Source: Eudorina sp. 2006-703-Eu-15
Lineage: Eukaryota; Chlorophyta; Chlorophyceae; Chlamydomonadales; Volvocaceae
Direction: 5' to 3'
Assembly (NCBI GenBank): GCA_003117195.1
Contig: BDSI01000018.1
Span: forward strand, 162,230 to 226,229
Length of the DNA: 64,000 nucleotides
In this document: one piece after another, positions 21,941 to 33,835 of the stretch
How positions within the stretch are numbered: the stretch's first letter is position 1
How the letters are laid out: every line of letters begins with the position of its first letter
The notes under the pieces: generated by a model
Told to the model about the DNA's origin: nothing
Database searches by the model: none
Seen by the model: only the letters and a program-made list of their open reading frames with translations
Position numbers and translations under genes: made by a program

Positions 21941-24900
21941 TCACTCCACCCCTTCGACAACCTCCTCTGCCAGCGCCGCCCCCAGCGATACCAACGGTTC
22001 CCCCAGCTCCTGACTCACGCCCTCCACCAGCCCCTCCCAAGCCCCCGAGCCGTCCCCCGCGCCGCTGCCGGCCGCCGTCCCCGTCCCTGTGCCGCTCCGG
22101 TCCCGCGCGCTCTCCCCTCCGCCCGGCGCGTCACTGCCCCCCTGGCCCCCTACTTCCGGCCCCGACGCCGCCGCCTGGTTGCTGCGGCTCAGCACCGCCG
22201 CCAGGCGATCCACAAGCAGCGCCTGCGAGTCGGTCCAGTCGACTGCGATCCGCAAGACGCCGTCTTGCCACTCCGCAAACGTGAGCTGGGTGTCCATGGC
22301 GAAGCGGAGCTCCTGCTCGTCCTCCGGCGATAGTACGACATTGCGGAAGCCGCTGCTGTCATCGGACGCCTCCATGGAGATGCTGTGGGGCAGGCGCGTG
22401 CGGAGGGGGCGAGCGAGGGGCCGCCCCGGGGCAGGGATGGGGATGGGCGATGCGAGGTACGTGTGGACAGGGTGTGCATGTCAGCGCCCTGCGGGCTGGG
22501 CGCGAGGCGGCTCTTGCGGACGCCAAGGGTGTGGTGTGGACCACGTGGTGTGCTGTGGTGTGGTGTGGGCCACGTGACGTGGGGCGCTGGGACAAGGGTG
22601 CTGTCGTTCCCATCTGAAAAAGGAGGCACCGTGGGAGCACCGACCGCGGGCAGGGGATCGGGCGCTGTGCTTGCGGGCGCAACGTGGCCAAGCGGCTTGG
22701 CCAGGCGGTGTAACGCGCCCGCCGTTGTTTCTCAGGCGAGCTCCTTGCAGCGCATCCCACACCCACATACCGTTTCCGGGTTCGGTTTTCCTTTTCTATT
22801 TAATCCACATACCGTACGTAAGCGTCAGTACTTTAGGTCCCCAAGGTGCACTCCGGTCGTCAACGGACCACGTACGACTGTGACCGTTGACCACGGTAAC
22901 CCGCAACGGGTCATCAGCCACTCACCGCTGCACCGGGCCGTACAAGTTGCGGTTGACGTAGCTCCACAGCAGCTGCAGCAGAGCCTGCTTGATGGACAAC
23001 GGGTAGAGCATCCCGCCGCCGCTCGTCGTCGTCGCCAGCGCCGCCGCCAGCGCCCGTGCCGGCGCCGTCACGCCGTACACCGGGTCAAGGACGACGCCAG
23101 CCACCATCGCTGCGCCGCCACGCGCCTCCGGCGACTCCATCGCCGCTGCCACCTCCGCCCGCGACGGCGGCGGCGGCGCGCCCGCCGCCTCCAGGAAAAT
23201 CGAAGCCAGGCGGTCGTGCACGCCGGTCAGCGCGATCGACGCCGCTTCGATGGACGTGTTCGGCGGCAGGACGGACATCGGCGGTGGCGGCGCCGGCGGC
23301 GTCGCCTTGGCCTTATTGACGAGGTGCAGCAGGTGCTGCGTCAGGGTCACGTGCAGGCGGCGCTCCAGGGACGGCAGGTGGATGAAGCGCGCGGCCGCGA
23401 TGCGCACGATGGCCTCGCAGAAGGCCCGGAAGGTCATGTCGGCCTGGGGCGCGTGGATGCCCCCCGGGATGTGCTCGTGGAACAAGAAGTCCCAGAAGCG
23501 GCGCTGCTCCGCGGACAGCACGCCCATGGAGTGCGGAGACTCCTGCGGGCAAGGACCGCCGGAGCGACCCGGAGGCAGTGGAGCACTGTCAGGAAGACAT
23601 CCTCCTCCCCAAGGGGGTAAACGGGGCAGGACGGGGGGCGCGCGCAGCGCAGCTGCGAACTGCAAGTGACACCGCAGTACGGTACCCACAGCACACGTGT
23701 ACAGCGGAGCCTCGGCCCGGCTGCTGTACCGTGAGGAATGCGAACTTTGTGGGCCCCCCAAAGGATACATCTCGAGTGCGGTGGCGGTGGCTATACCTGT
23801 TGCCGGAAGTGGCGCAGCCGCTCCGGCGCGAGCCGCGCCGTGGCCAGGATGTCGTCGATGGTGCCGTGGGTCAGCTGCGGCGACAGCAGGCGGCAGTCGT
23901 TGACCACGTCCCAGAGCTGCGCCGAACGCAGCGAGAAGCTCAGCCGCGGCAGCCGGCCGGGAAGATGGTGCGAGGCGCGCTTGCTGCAGGGGCGGGGTGG
24001 GTGGGTCGGGATCGGGGTCGGGACGGGAAAGGAAAAAAAGGGGGGGTTCGGTCCAGCGTTTGATGACGTGCATGCCGCGCCCATCCCGTTCCTTTCCACC
24101 CGTCCCAAGCCGGATAGGAAAGTTTCTCGAAGGGTGCCCAAGCATTTTCGTTTCGCTGCCCCTTCTATGTCGTCCGGAATGCTGCTCACGACTCAAGCCT
24201 GTCAGTCCGTCTGCCTGTCCCAGCCGACCATCTCGCCAGCGAGGCAAATTCGACATGTTCGCGCCGGCCGCGTCAGCTACGACCCGTGGGCCGGCGTTGC
24301 CGGCCTGTCGGTCCCCCGACACCTCTCCTCTCTCACACCCGCAGCCCCTGGCTCCCATCCCCGACAGCCCGCTTTTGCTCGTCCACGCCGCGCCATCCTC
24401 CCTCCCCTGACGTGTCCCTCACCAGTACTTGTCGTACAACATGCGCAGCTCGGTGTTGTAGCACAGCAGCAGGTTGGACACGGCGCGGCGGCTGACGGCC
24501 GGGCTCTCCTCCTCCTCCACCAGGTCCTCGATCTGCATCACCAGGGCTGTGCTGGCGGGCGCAAAGGTGTCGCCCGGCGCCAGCAGCGGCCGGTCCTGCG
24601 CGAACACCCCCGCCCACACCTCCCCGTTCTCAAACACGTAGCAGCCCGGGCCGTGCTTCTGGTCCCCCAGCCAGTAGCCCTCGTAGCGGGCGCCGGTGGC
24701 GTAGTACAGCACGCCGTAGCCGTGCCGCCGGCCGTCCTTGAAGTGGCCGTAGTACCTGCCGGCGGAAGGGGCCCAGACGCGGGTAGCACACGGGGGCGGC
24801 GCCTACTTGGTGCCGTCAGGCACGAAACGTATCACGGAGGGGCCGCGGGCGTCATGACCGTGGCATCAGGCGCATCCACGACGCAGGTACGGTATGATTA

Positions 24901-26425
24901 CACACATGATTACACACATGGTTGCATTTCTTAACACACATGCGCACGCAGTTGGACATCGCTCTAGACGTCCTCTGTGTGGCAACTACCGGCGTTGCAA
25001 TGGCCGTTGTCAGGCATACTTTTGACCGTTGGCGCGCCTGGCATACGTCGCAGTGCACATCCCGCAGTGTTTCCCCAACACCGTCCCTGCCCTGGGTACG
25101 CAGTCCTTGGTGGCCTCCGACTACAATATCACATCGGAGATCCCGACGGCGCCGCGCAGCGAGTCGGGCATACCTGTTGTGCATGAGCAGCTGCGCGTGT
25201 GCGGGGACGCCCATCTCGTTCTCCCCGAACCACACGTGCAGCCCCGCGCCGTTGGGCACGTTGTTGTCCCACTCGCCGCTGTACTGCTGCCGCAGCTTGT
25301 ACCACCGCATGGTGCCCAGGCCCTTCTTCTTGTCGTTCTCCCACATGCCGTCGTACACGTCGCCGTTCTCGTACTTCATCACGCCCGGCCCATGCTTGGT
25401 GTCGTTCAACCAGTTGCCTGCGACTCGCGAGGGCGGAGGCCAACCCGACTCAACATAATTGCCCTGGTTGCCGCACCTTCCACCCACACACACCCATGCA
25501 TGTGCTGCACCCACACACATACATGCTATTGACCAACCCACTGAGCATGCGACCTTGTGACCGGGTGAGCGGGTCGAAACCTTGTCGCCCCTCGAATCAC
25601 GCGCATGGTGCCCAAAAGTAACGCGGCCCGACCCGGCGCGCCGGCCCCAGCGCGCAACCCGCCAAGCCCACCTCGGTAGTAGCTGGTGCGGGAGGCGTTG
25701 GTGTACAGCACGCCGTGCCCATGGCGCAGCCCGTCATGCCACTGGCCGTCGTACACCGCCTGCGACTTGGTGAAGGACAACCTGCCGCGTCCCTCCCGTC
25801 GCCCATTCACCACCTGTCCCTCGTAGCAGGCCCCAGAAGGCCACGTGTAGACCTGCGGTCAGGCACACGCGGCGGCGCTGCGGTTTCTTTCCGCCCTATG
25901 AGCAACACCACCAATGATTAACAGCAATCCGCTGATTATGTATGTGCTTGCTTGCGCGCAATTATGAGGCGGCTGAAGGACACGGCGGCAGCAAGTGATC
26001 CGGGGAAGTCCTAGCTGCCGGAGGGAAGTCCTAGCTGCCGGACTCCGATAATTCTGTTGCACCAACATTGGCAGTCCAGGGGAGGCTCACCCCTCTGCCA
26101 GTGAGCTTGTTGTTTTGGAACTCGCCCTCATAGCTGATGCCGTCTGGGAAGGCCAGCTTGCCGGTCCCATGCATTTGACCCGCGGACCATGCGCCGTCGT
26201 ACGTGGCGCCGCTTTTGAAGGTGACACGCCCCCGGCCGTTCCAGCGGCCGAGGGAATCCGCGGACCCTTCATATGAAGTGGAAGCAACCTGCCATCGCAG
26301 GAAAGGGTTTCGGCGCAGGGGCTGTGGCGCGTACGTACAAACACCACAAGGTCCTGTGCCGCATTCGTGCACTAAGGGGGTAGACCCAAAACGATGATAC
26401 GCACCGCCTCCAAGTCGGGCTCCAT
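21941..26425 (-). CDS. RSPH10B: radial spoke head 10 homolog B-like MORN-repeat protein
   Basis: Eight exons join in frame to 740 residues: complement of 21941-22382, 22926-23542, 23797-23983, 24423-24755, 25174-25417, 25672-25852, 26091-26288 and 26405-26425. Every junction keeps phase and has GT-AG ends (donors include GTGAGT, GTATGC and GTGAGG). Exon 1 has only seven codons (MEPDLEA). Residues about 13-280 are successive MORN repeats, for example YEGEFQNNKLTGRGVYTWPS and GVMKYENGDVYDGMWENDKK. The central part (ELRMLYDKYC, SAQLWDVVNDCRLL) and a C-terminal helical region follow in the same order as in animal RSPH10B, a protein of similar size. RSPH10B belongs to the radial spoke head of motile cilia, where spokes pass signals from the central pair to dynein arms. 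The C-terminal 100 residues are Gly/Ser-rich and less conserved. Confidence 0.88.
25998..26041. repeat. 20-bp tandem duplication in RSPH10B intron
   Basis: GGGAAGTCCTAGCTGCCGG occurs twice in direct tandem within the intron between exons 2 and 3 of the RSPH10B gene. It has no apparent role. Confidence 0.7.
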
Positions 26426-26869
26426 AGCGCCCTGTCAGCGTCAAAGCCAGGGTCGTCGCATGCACGAGCGTTCTCTGACGAGTTCGAGGCACAACCCAAA
26501 CCTAACCGCAATAATAATTGCAGATTAATGATCGTATAAATTTAAAAACGATGCGAAAACTTCAAATGCCTTAGGTCGACGCTCGAAGTCAAAGTTCTGC
26601 ATGGGTCTCTTCCTTGTCAAAAAACTTCGGTAATAGACCGTTGATGTGTGCCATGTTATTATCACATACTTGCTGGATAGATGAGCATGACTTCTAACAG
26701 CGTGTGTGTACGGTTCGTACGATTCCCTTTGTTGGAAAAGAGGCATTGCACGTAGACGTGTGAAGAGCTTGTTGGTCTGCAACACTTACCGTTATTCTGC
26801 ATTACAAGTCTCGAGGTCGTTGCTTCTGTTGTCCCGGACCTCCGCCGCCACCGACACCGATAGTTTACT
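26426..26869. promoter_or_regulatory. divergent promoter region, RSPH10B and NHP2
   Basis: 444 bp separate the two start codons. The stretch is clearly less GC-rich than the coding DNA on either side. Both promoters and 5' untranslated regions must lie here or overlap it. I see no convincing TATA box or other named site. Confidence 0.6.
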
Positions 26870-28261
26870 ATGGGCAAGTCAGAGAAGACAGAAAGTGAGA
26901 AAGGGGAGCAAGGGCTTGACTATGAGACGAAGAAGAAGTTTTGTTCTGTCATAGCGAAGCCGTTGGCGGACGAAAAGCTTTGCAAGAAGGTCTACAAACT
27001 AGCAAAGAAGGCGTCCAAGCGCAAGCAGATTCGGAGAGGCGTGAAGGAGGTCGTCAAAGCTCTGCGGAAGAACACGAAGGGGTGAGCCCCGCCGCCCACT
27101 ATGTTGTCTGCCGGAGTCGGTTGGCACTCTGCGGCCGTTTCCTACCCCGCTAGGACTTCCCGATTCAATGAACATGCTCACACGTCGCTCAATATCGCAT
27201 GCAGGATATGCATTCTGGCGGGCGATATTTCTCCTATTGACGTGCTGACGCACATCCCAATTGTCTGCGAGGACCACAAAGTGCAATACATCTACGTACC
27301 ATCAAAGGAGGTAAGGATTGATGGGATTGTTTCCTGGCTGTGTTGGTGCATGTGTGACTTCTGCCAGTAGTTTGAGCACTGTATGTGCTGCCAGTAGCGG
27401 CAAGACCGCAACGCCTGTACGGCAACTGAGGATGTGACAGACCCGGTCCGCTCATGCTACTTTCAAGTAACGACGAGTGGGGCACTGGGCATGTGGGTTG
27501 TTTGCAAAGGCTCTTGGAACTGTGCATTCCCCCCTTGCCACTCCAACCGACTCGGAACTCGACAAGGTCACGAACACGAACGTAAGAATCAATCAAATGT
27601 GATGTGACCATAATGCATATGGCTGTGATCTCGTAGGCTTCACAATGAAATGAGACAAAACCAGGGCTGCGCTCGCCATACACATCCGCGACGGCGGGTT
27701 GTTCACCTTCCGGCAGCGTACCACCTGTACATCCCTTTGTACGGACAGGTACATGACACCGTACTTCATGGCACACCACGCTAATACCGCCGGGGCCCTC
27801 GACCGCAGAGGCTGTAAACAGCCGAAACCATGCATGTGCAGGAATGACCTGGTATGAATACTCACGGACATGCGCTTGACAGTGTGCGAGTGTCTACGAG
27901 AGCTACTTGCACTTTGTAGTCATACATTCCACCACTACACATATCACCACGACAACAACAATCGATGCCTTATGGCCATGCCTGATGGGAGCCTTGCTGT
28001 CGCAGGCATCCTACGTTCACCGCTGCAGAAATGGTCTCCAATAATCCTTGGCGGCAACCGGGATCACTTTTCCGCCCCCTTGTTCCTCCGGCCCTGCAGG
28101 ACCTGGGGGCTGCCGCACTGAGCAAGCGGCCCACGTCCTGCCTGCTGATCCTGCCCAAGCCGATTAAAGGCGGTGAGGGCGATGAGGCGGAGGCCAAGGA
28201 GTTCGCGGAGGCGTACAGCGAGGTAGAGAAGAAGGTGAAGGCCTCGCAGATTGTGTTTTGA
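26870..28261 (+). CDS. NHP2: H/ACA snoRNP subunit NHP2 (L7Ae family)
   Basis: Three exons, 26870-27081, 27205-27310 and 28100-28261, join in frame to 159 residues, the usual NHP2 length (about 150-160). The start ATG precedes MGKSEKTESEKGEQGLDYET. The L7Ae RNA-binding fold covers nearly all of the rest: KQIRRGVKEVVKALRKNTKG, then ILAGDISPIDVLTHIPIVCE, YIYVPSKEDLGAA and SKRPTSCLLI. NHP2 binds the kink-turn-like part of H/ACA RNAs with dyskerin/CBF5, NOP10 and GAR1. The complex converts uridines to pseudouridine in rRNA and snRNA in the nucleolus. Donors are GTGAGC and GTAAGG. The second intron is long (789 bp) and I found no clear snoRNA in it. Confidence 0.95.
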
Positions 28262-28928
28262 GCTCAGCGGCACCAGCGGCGGCCTGAGGCGCTGCGAGGC
28301 CCGAGCAACCTGGTTGCATATGGCGCGCCGCACGCCAATGGCGGCCGGAGGAGGACAGCGCCGGTCTGGCGCGCCGGAGCACGAACATGTGGTAGTAGGA
28401 AACAGCGGCGGCGGGAGGCGTCGGATTGGGGTCCGCTGCCGCATTCGCGGCGAATATTTCGGGTGCAGCGCGTGGCGCCCGCGGCGCTGTGTCCAAGGCC
28501 GGCCGGTCTATAGTAGCGCCTGGAGAAGTCTGGGTGCAGCGTCTCCCTAGCCTGAGAGGCGGTTCTCAGGCGTTCAATCGTATCCGGTCTTGGGCCGCCG
28601 GGCCGCAGCGGGGGCGAGCCGGGTAATCTGCCGGAGGTGATCCCGCCGGCAGACTCTGGGCAGTGATTCACCCCCTGCAGCATTGATGCCACCAACCAGC
28701 CTCGCTGGAGTCTTGAGCGTCTGCCTTGGGTCAACGCCACGACACGGAAGACAGACACCCCCTGTGGACATCTCCCTGCGGCAGCCTAACGGCCTGGTCA
28801 ACCGACGAGCAGCCAGTCGGGGCCTATTGGCCCTGCATATCCAAGGGCCGCAGCCGCTGCTGCTGCAGCTACTGTTGTTGGCCGCTGTTTGAGGCGCACA
28901 CGTGTTGGCCGCCAACGCTCGGGGCCCG
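28262..28928. other. intergenic between convergent genes
   Basis: This stretch holds the 3' untranslated regions of NHP2 (from the left) and of the J-domain gene (from the right). I see no separate gene. Confidence 0.5.
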
Positions 28929-31900
28929 TTAGACGAAGCCCCGGTCATATGCGGCCCGGCGGTTGGCATCACGCAGCACTGAGTAGGCCTCCTGGGCGGC
29001 CTGGAACTTCTTGGTGGCCTCGGCCTTGAGAGAGGGGTCGGGTTGCCTGACGGGGAGGTGCGGGGCGATGCGGGGAGAAGAGGAGGGCAAGGCACGGACG
29101 GCATTGGAGGGCTGACCGGGGGATGTTGGGATGGGCAAGAGGATGCGACACGGCATCGATGCTGCGGCCACGGACTAACGGATACGGCACCGCGCTCTTG
29201 CTCCGCGGGCTAGGGCTGTCTAGATCCTTGGTTGGGTAGTGGATCTTCTGGCATTATGACTTGACTTCGGTTTGAAGTCCCAGCGACAGTGTTTGGCGGT
29301 GGGGTGATATCGCCGGTTGCAAAGGGACCTGACGAGGGGCCTTAACGACGGCCGCATGTACGATACATATGTACGGGATTGGGGCACGCGATGGCGATGT
29401 GCCGCAAGCAGGGGGGGATACTGGGTCAGTTGTGCGCACGGCAGTTCAGCAGGTTAAACCCGTGTGCCGTGCGGCCTTTGATGAGCATGGCAACGATACT
29501 TTTGGTGTGATAGTTGTGATAGGTGGGGGCCATTGTGTTTTTCTCGGGACAGCAGACCTGGGCTTCGCTTCGTTGAAGCGGACCGATGGCACCGCCGGGA
29601 TATCGACTCTTGGGTCATTGTTGCAGTGGCACTAATACGATGGAACACCGCGCGTCACTCGCCGAGGATCTTGACGGACCGTTGTAGCCATCTCTGCTGC
29701 AATCCAAAACAAACTTCTGTGTAAGCAGACTCAGCAATTCCGGTGAATACATGAGAACCCTGCCTTGCAGCCCTACTCGCTAGTTCAGCACGGCCTCGCG
29801 ACGGACAGCGTGCAAGCACAGCGTGTGGCCCCACCACCACGTGGCACGCCCCCACCGCCGCAGCGCCATCCCCGACGGTCCCTGCTGAGGCGCCACGACT
29901 GCCGTACATCACGCACTCCTGTTCTGCCTGCTTAAGAAACACACATACAAACAGTTCACGCCCCCGCACACAGCCGCGCACGACTCGCATGTGCCTTCAC
30001 TGCAGGTGGGCTGACAACCCCGGGCACCGTTGTTTCAGACGCTCACAGCCAAGCATTCATGGTTTGATGCACCCGCCGCATGGTATCACGTACCGACACC
30101 GCGCACCGCTATGTGCGGTAGGGAGAGCCACGCAACCCCTAAAACCCCCACCTCTGCCTCCCTCACCTGTCCGGGTGCCACTTGAGCGCCGCCGCGCGGA
30201 AGGCCGCCTGGATCTCCTCGGTGCTGCTGCTGGGGCCCACCTCCAGGGTGCGGTAGTAGCCCTTGGGGTCGGAGCCGGGGCCCGCGCTAGGGCCGGAACC
30301 CGCCTGCGAACAGACCCGTGAGACCGGAAGCTGGTGGGCGGCCTGGGTACGGCGGCCGGCGAACGAACCCAGCTACAGACCCTGGCAGACGAACCGACCT
30401 GACCTTAGCTGCCGTCACACGCTGTAACGCTTCCCGCGCCGACATCCCCGGGTCCCCGATTCTGCCCCTCGGCCGGCCACCAGACCATGCTTCGCGGCCC
30501 TCGTAGCCGGCCCTCGTAGCCGGCCCCAGTACCCCGGTCCTCAGCGGCGTGGGAGAGGCGGTGGCTAACGTGGAACCCTACCTGCTGCTGCTGCCACCCT
30601 ACCTGCTGCTGGTGCCACCCGTAGCCACCCCCGGCGCGGCCGCCGGCCTGACCCGCGCCCTGCGCGCCACCGCCAGCGGTCTGGTCGAAGCCGGGGGAGC
30701 CTCCGAAACCGCCAAACCCGGGAAAGCCGCCGAAGCCGGGAAAGCCGCCGAAGCCGGGAAAGCCGCCGGCGCCCCGGCGAGCCTGTCGGTTATCCGTCTC
30801 ATCACTGTAGCTGTAGCCCTGCGCGTCGTCCGTATCCTGCCGTACCCATTCGTACCGCCACCAGCGCTCCTGCTCATCCTGGGCCGCGTCCGGCAGCGGC
30901 CGCTGCAGCCGGGCGCGCAGGCGCAGGAAGTTGGCGTGCATCTCCGGCCAAAGGCTGCGGTGCCGCGGGGACGGGGCGGGGCGATGCCGTAGCAGGGCAC
31001 TGAGTTAGGGCATCAAGGATTCTTTATGAGATTGCTACCTGATCGCCCCTGCGGCGGCGCAAGGAGCGCGAGGCTCATCGGCCACAACACTGCGCACTGT
31101 CAGTCAGCAATGCACTAGCGGGCCCACTCACGCGCCTCAAGCCATACCATCCAACATCAGTGGCAATACCAGCATTGGTGATAGTAACAGCACCGGCGGC
31201 AGTAGCAGCATCAGTGAAAAACCATACCCATTGGTCACATTGTGGCCGCAACCCCTTCCGAGGCATCCTGACTGTGCTTGTACATGACCCCTACCTCGCC
31301 AGTCCGAAGAAGAACAGGTAGGGCAGCCCCACGCCCATCAGCAGGGACCCCACCCAGCTGGTGCCGCTCAGGCCCCCTGTGGCCGCCAGCGCCAGCGGAG
31401 CCACCAAGGCGGCGGCCGTCGCGACGCGGGTCGCGTTGGGGAAGACCGGCCCGGAGGACAGCCCGGTCTTGTACCCTGCGCTCGGGCCAGTGCGGTGGGG
31501 ACGTGTGGGTGCGGCGCAGCGGTCGCGGTCGCGGAGATCCGGGGACAGACAGCCCGGCTGATGAGTGGCAGGACGCCGGTGCCCGAGGTCGACCACCCTG
31601 ACATCCTTTCCTGCCCTTGACATGCACCTCACATGCCCATACGACGGCCTGTCTACCCCGCAGACGCAGGGCATCCGCCCGCGCCCAGTAAGGCCCGTCG
31701 GGGTACCCATTGCACCGGGTCTCGCCCATCCACACAGCGCGCCAGCCTGGGAAGGGCTGCAGCATCGGTTCGGTGCTTCTTCTCTAGCGCTTTCTTGATT
31801 TTCGTGAGGGCTGCAGCCATGCTGTCATCACAGAGCCCCATCCCCTGGGGATCAGGAGGAGCAGGAGCAGGAGGTGGAGGCGGTGGTCTCACCCGCGACG

Positions 31901-33436
31901 TAGGTGCGGGTCGCCGTTCCGCGGATGCGCGTCTTGAACACGTACACCGGCGAGAACACCGGCGTCGCCGTCAGCCCCGCCAGCTGCACGTCCATGGACA
32001 CCAGCCGTACTCGGTCACCGCCGTACGTCTGCAGCAGCTGCTGCTCCGCGTTGCGCAGCTCGGCCTGCCTGCGGGGTCCCAGGGAGCCGGGAAACCCACC
32101 CGTACGTCAAGACTCGTCGGCACGTTTCCCTCCCCACTGACCCATGGGTCGCTGAGACGGCCGACAGATCCTGGCTGCGATCCAGCGAGGACGGCGTAAC
32201 GCCCCGTACCTGATCGTCTGCCGTGCCGCCTCCACGGCGTCCGCCGGGCCCAGCCGGAACGGCACCATCCGCTCCGGCTGCTCGCCATGGACCCGCCGTA
32301 CATAGTCGCTGTACGTCAGCGCCTGCCGTACGTGCTCGCCGGGCTTCATGCGCTCCAGTGCGGGGTCGTTACGATATTTGGATCCGCCGTACACCTGTGT
32401 TTCCTCCGACTCGGCGCTCCAGCGGCGGCTGTAGCGCCAGTTGGGCAACACGGTGTGCCAGGAGGTCTCCCAGCGGGGCTCGTGGCGGCGGGTCATGGGG
32501 TTGTAGCGCGTAGCCAGGTAGTCCCGCCCGATCTGGGTCGGTGGGTGGGTGGACGGGTTTTGAGGGTGGAGGGTATTGGATCTGGGCCCGGGCCTGGGGA
32601 CCGGAAGAGAAGGGTTGATGGAGAAGGGCTGCAGCGCCCGGGGTACACCCACCCACCCACCCACCCACACCGTACTGGAGCGTCATTTTACTAATGTTAT
32701 CGCGCTTTTCGCGTTTTCGCGTTTTCGCGGACAGTTTGGCAGAAACGGGTCCGTCAGTGAAGATGCGAGGAGAGGAATATGCGTATGTGGTGTTGGGGCG
32801 TGGTTGCTGTCGGGGTTCCGAGGGATGCGAGGTATCCCAGGTGAGGTGCGTAAGGCCCACCTGCGCTGAGTGTACCGCCACGTGCGCCTCCGTGCCGATG
32901 CACCAGAAGGGCAGCAGGGAGGCCTTGACGGCGGCGGAGCTGGCGGGCTGCGAGGTGAAGAAGCCTTGGTGGTGGCGGCGCCACTCCTGCTCGGCGCCCT
33001 CGCGGCTGAGGCTGAAGGGCAGCACCCGGCACTTGGAGGCAAGCAGTTCGTGGGGGCCGGTGGAGTTGGCCGAGCCGGACGAGGAGGCTGAAGATGATGT
33101 TGCATATTCGCGGCTGAGGAGGCGGGAGAGGACGTCGACTTTGGGTGCGCCAACCGTGGGAGGGAGTTTGCCGTCGGCGATTATGTGCGAGGCGCGAAGT
33201 ACCGGTGAAGGGGACCTGAACGGGAAGCGGGTCGGGGGTGACCGGCCCGCCTGGGACCCTTTCGGGCCGGGGGCTCCCCAGCTATCTGTGTTGCAGCTGT
33301 GCACCGAGCGATGGCAAAGAGACAAACATGATCGCGAGAGGGTATCGCGTCGAAATTCAAGGACCAGCTGGCTGAGGAGCGGCAGCGCCGAGCTGCTATG
33401 GAAAACGCCCGGAACCCAGGCAGGGCTTAACTGCAT
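28929..33436 (-). CDS. membrane protein with C-terminal J domain, probably organellar
   Basis: Seven exons, complement of 28929-29046, 30167-30303, 30582-30954, 31295-31475, 31893-32068, 32210-32532 and 32861-33436, join in frame to 627 residues. Using an alternative donor 21 bases upstream (exon 30603-30954) gives 620. The first 60 residues are Ser-, Leu- and Arg-rich with few acids, like a mitochondrial or plastid presequence. The middle holds an uncharacterised domain (WCIGTEAHVAV; VYVFKTRIRGTATRTYVAG). Two hydrophobic segments (VATAAALVAPLALAATGG and WVGSLLMGVGLPYLFFFGLA) at about residues 375-418 are likely membrane helices. A GGFPGF repeat and Gln-rich linker follow. The C-terminal J domain (GYYRTLEVGPSSSTEEIQAA, then the HPD motif in LKWHPDRQ) should stimulate an Hsp70 ATPase. 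I do not know an established name. The start at 33434-33436 is the first ATG of the open first exon. Confidence 0.78.
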
Positions 33437-33835
33437 GGCGCGTCACCGATCCTCAAATCAGCTAAGGATACGGCTAAAACCATTTGCAATTATCACTTGC
33501 ATTGAAACGAACGCTGTTCTTCCATGGAACACCGATAGAGCTCTTGGTACTTTTGAGTACGGCAGCACGGGATCCTACCGTTTTCATTTACAGCGCCGCA
33601 TACAGATGTATCTAGAGTCGCGCTGTAATACATAGATAACTGTGGTCTTGAACAAGCTGTTTCATTGTTCTCCTTGACGTTTTCGTCCCACCGGACGACT
33701 TTTTGTCCATTTTGTCCTTTCAAGGGGAATCAGCATCTGTTGAATTCTTCGAATCTACGTGTTGCACTTTTGCTTAACAGCGAACTGGGTTGCTGTTGGT
33801 GAAAGAGAACCTCTGCACAGTATATCCTTCTGCCG
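33437..33835. promoter_or_regulatory. divergent promoter region, J-domain and VTT-family genes
   Basis: 399 bp separate the two start codons and the stretch is AT-richer than its surroundings. No individual site can be named. Confidence 0.5.

Noticed and set aside
27311..28099. Intronic snoRNA in NHP2 intron 2
   Set aside because: I looked for box C/D and H/ACA signatures and found only weak partial matches, so nothing can be claimed.
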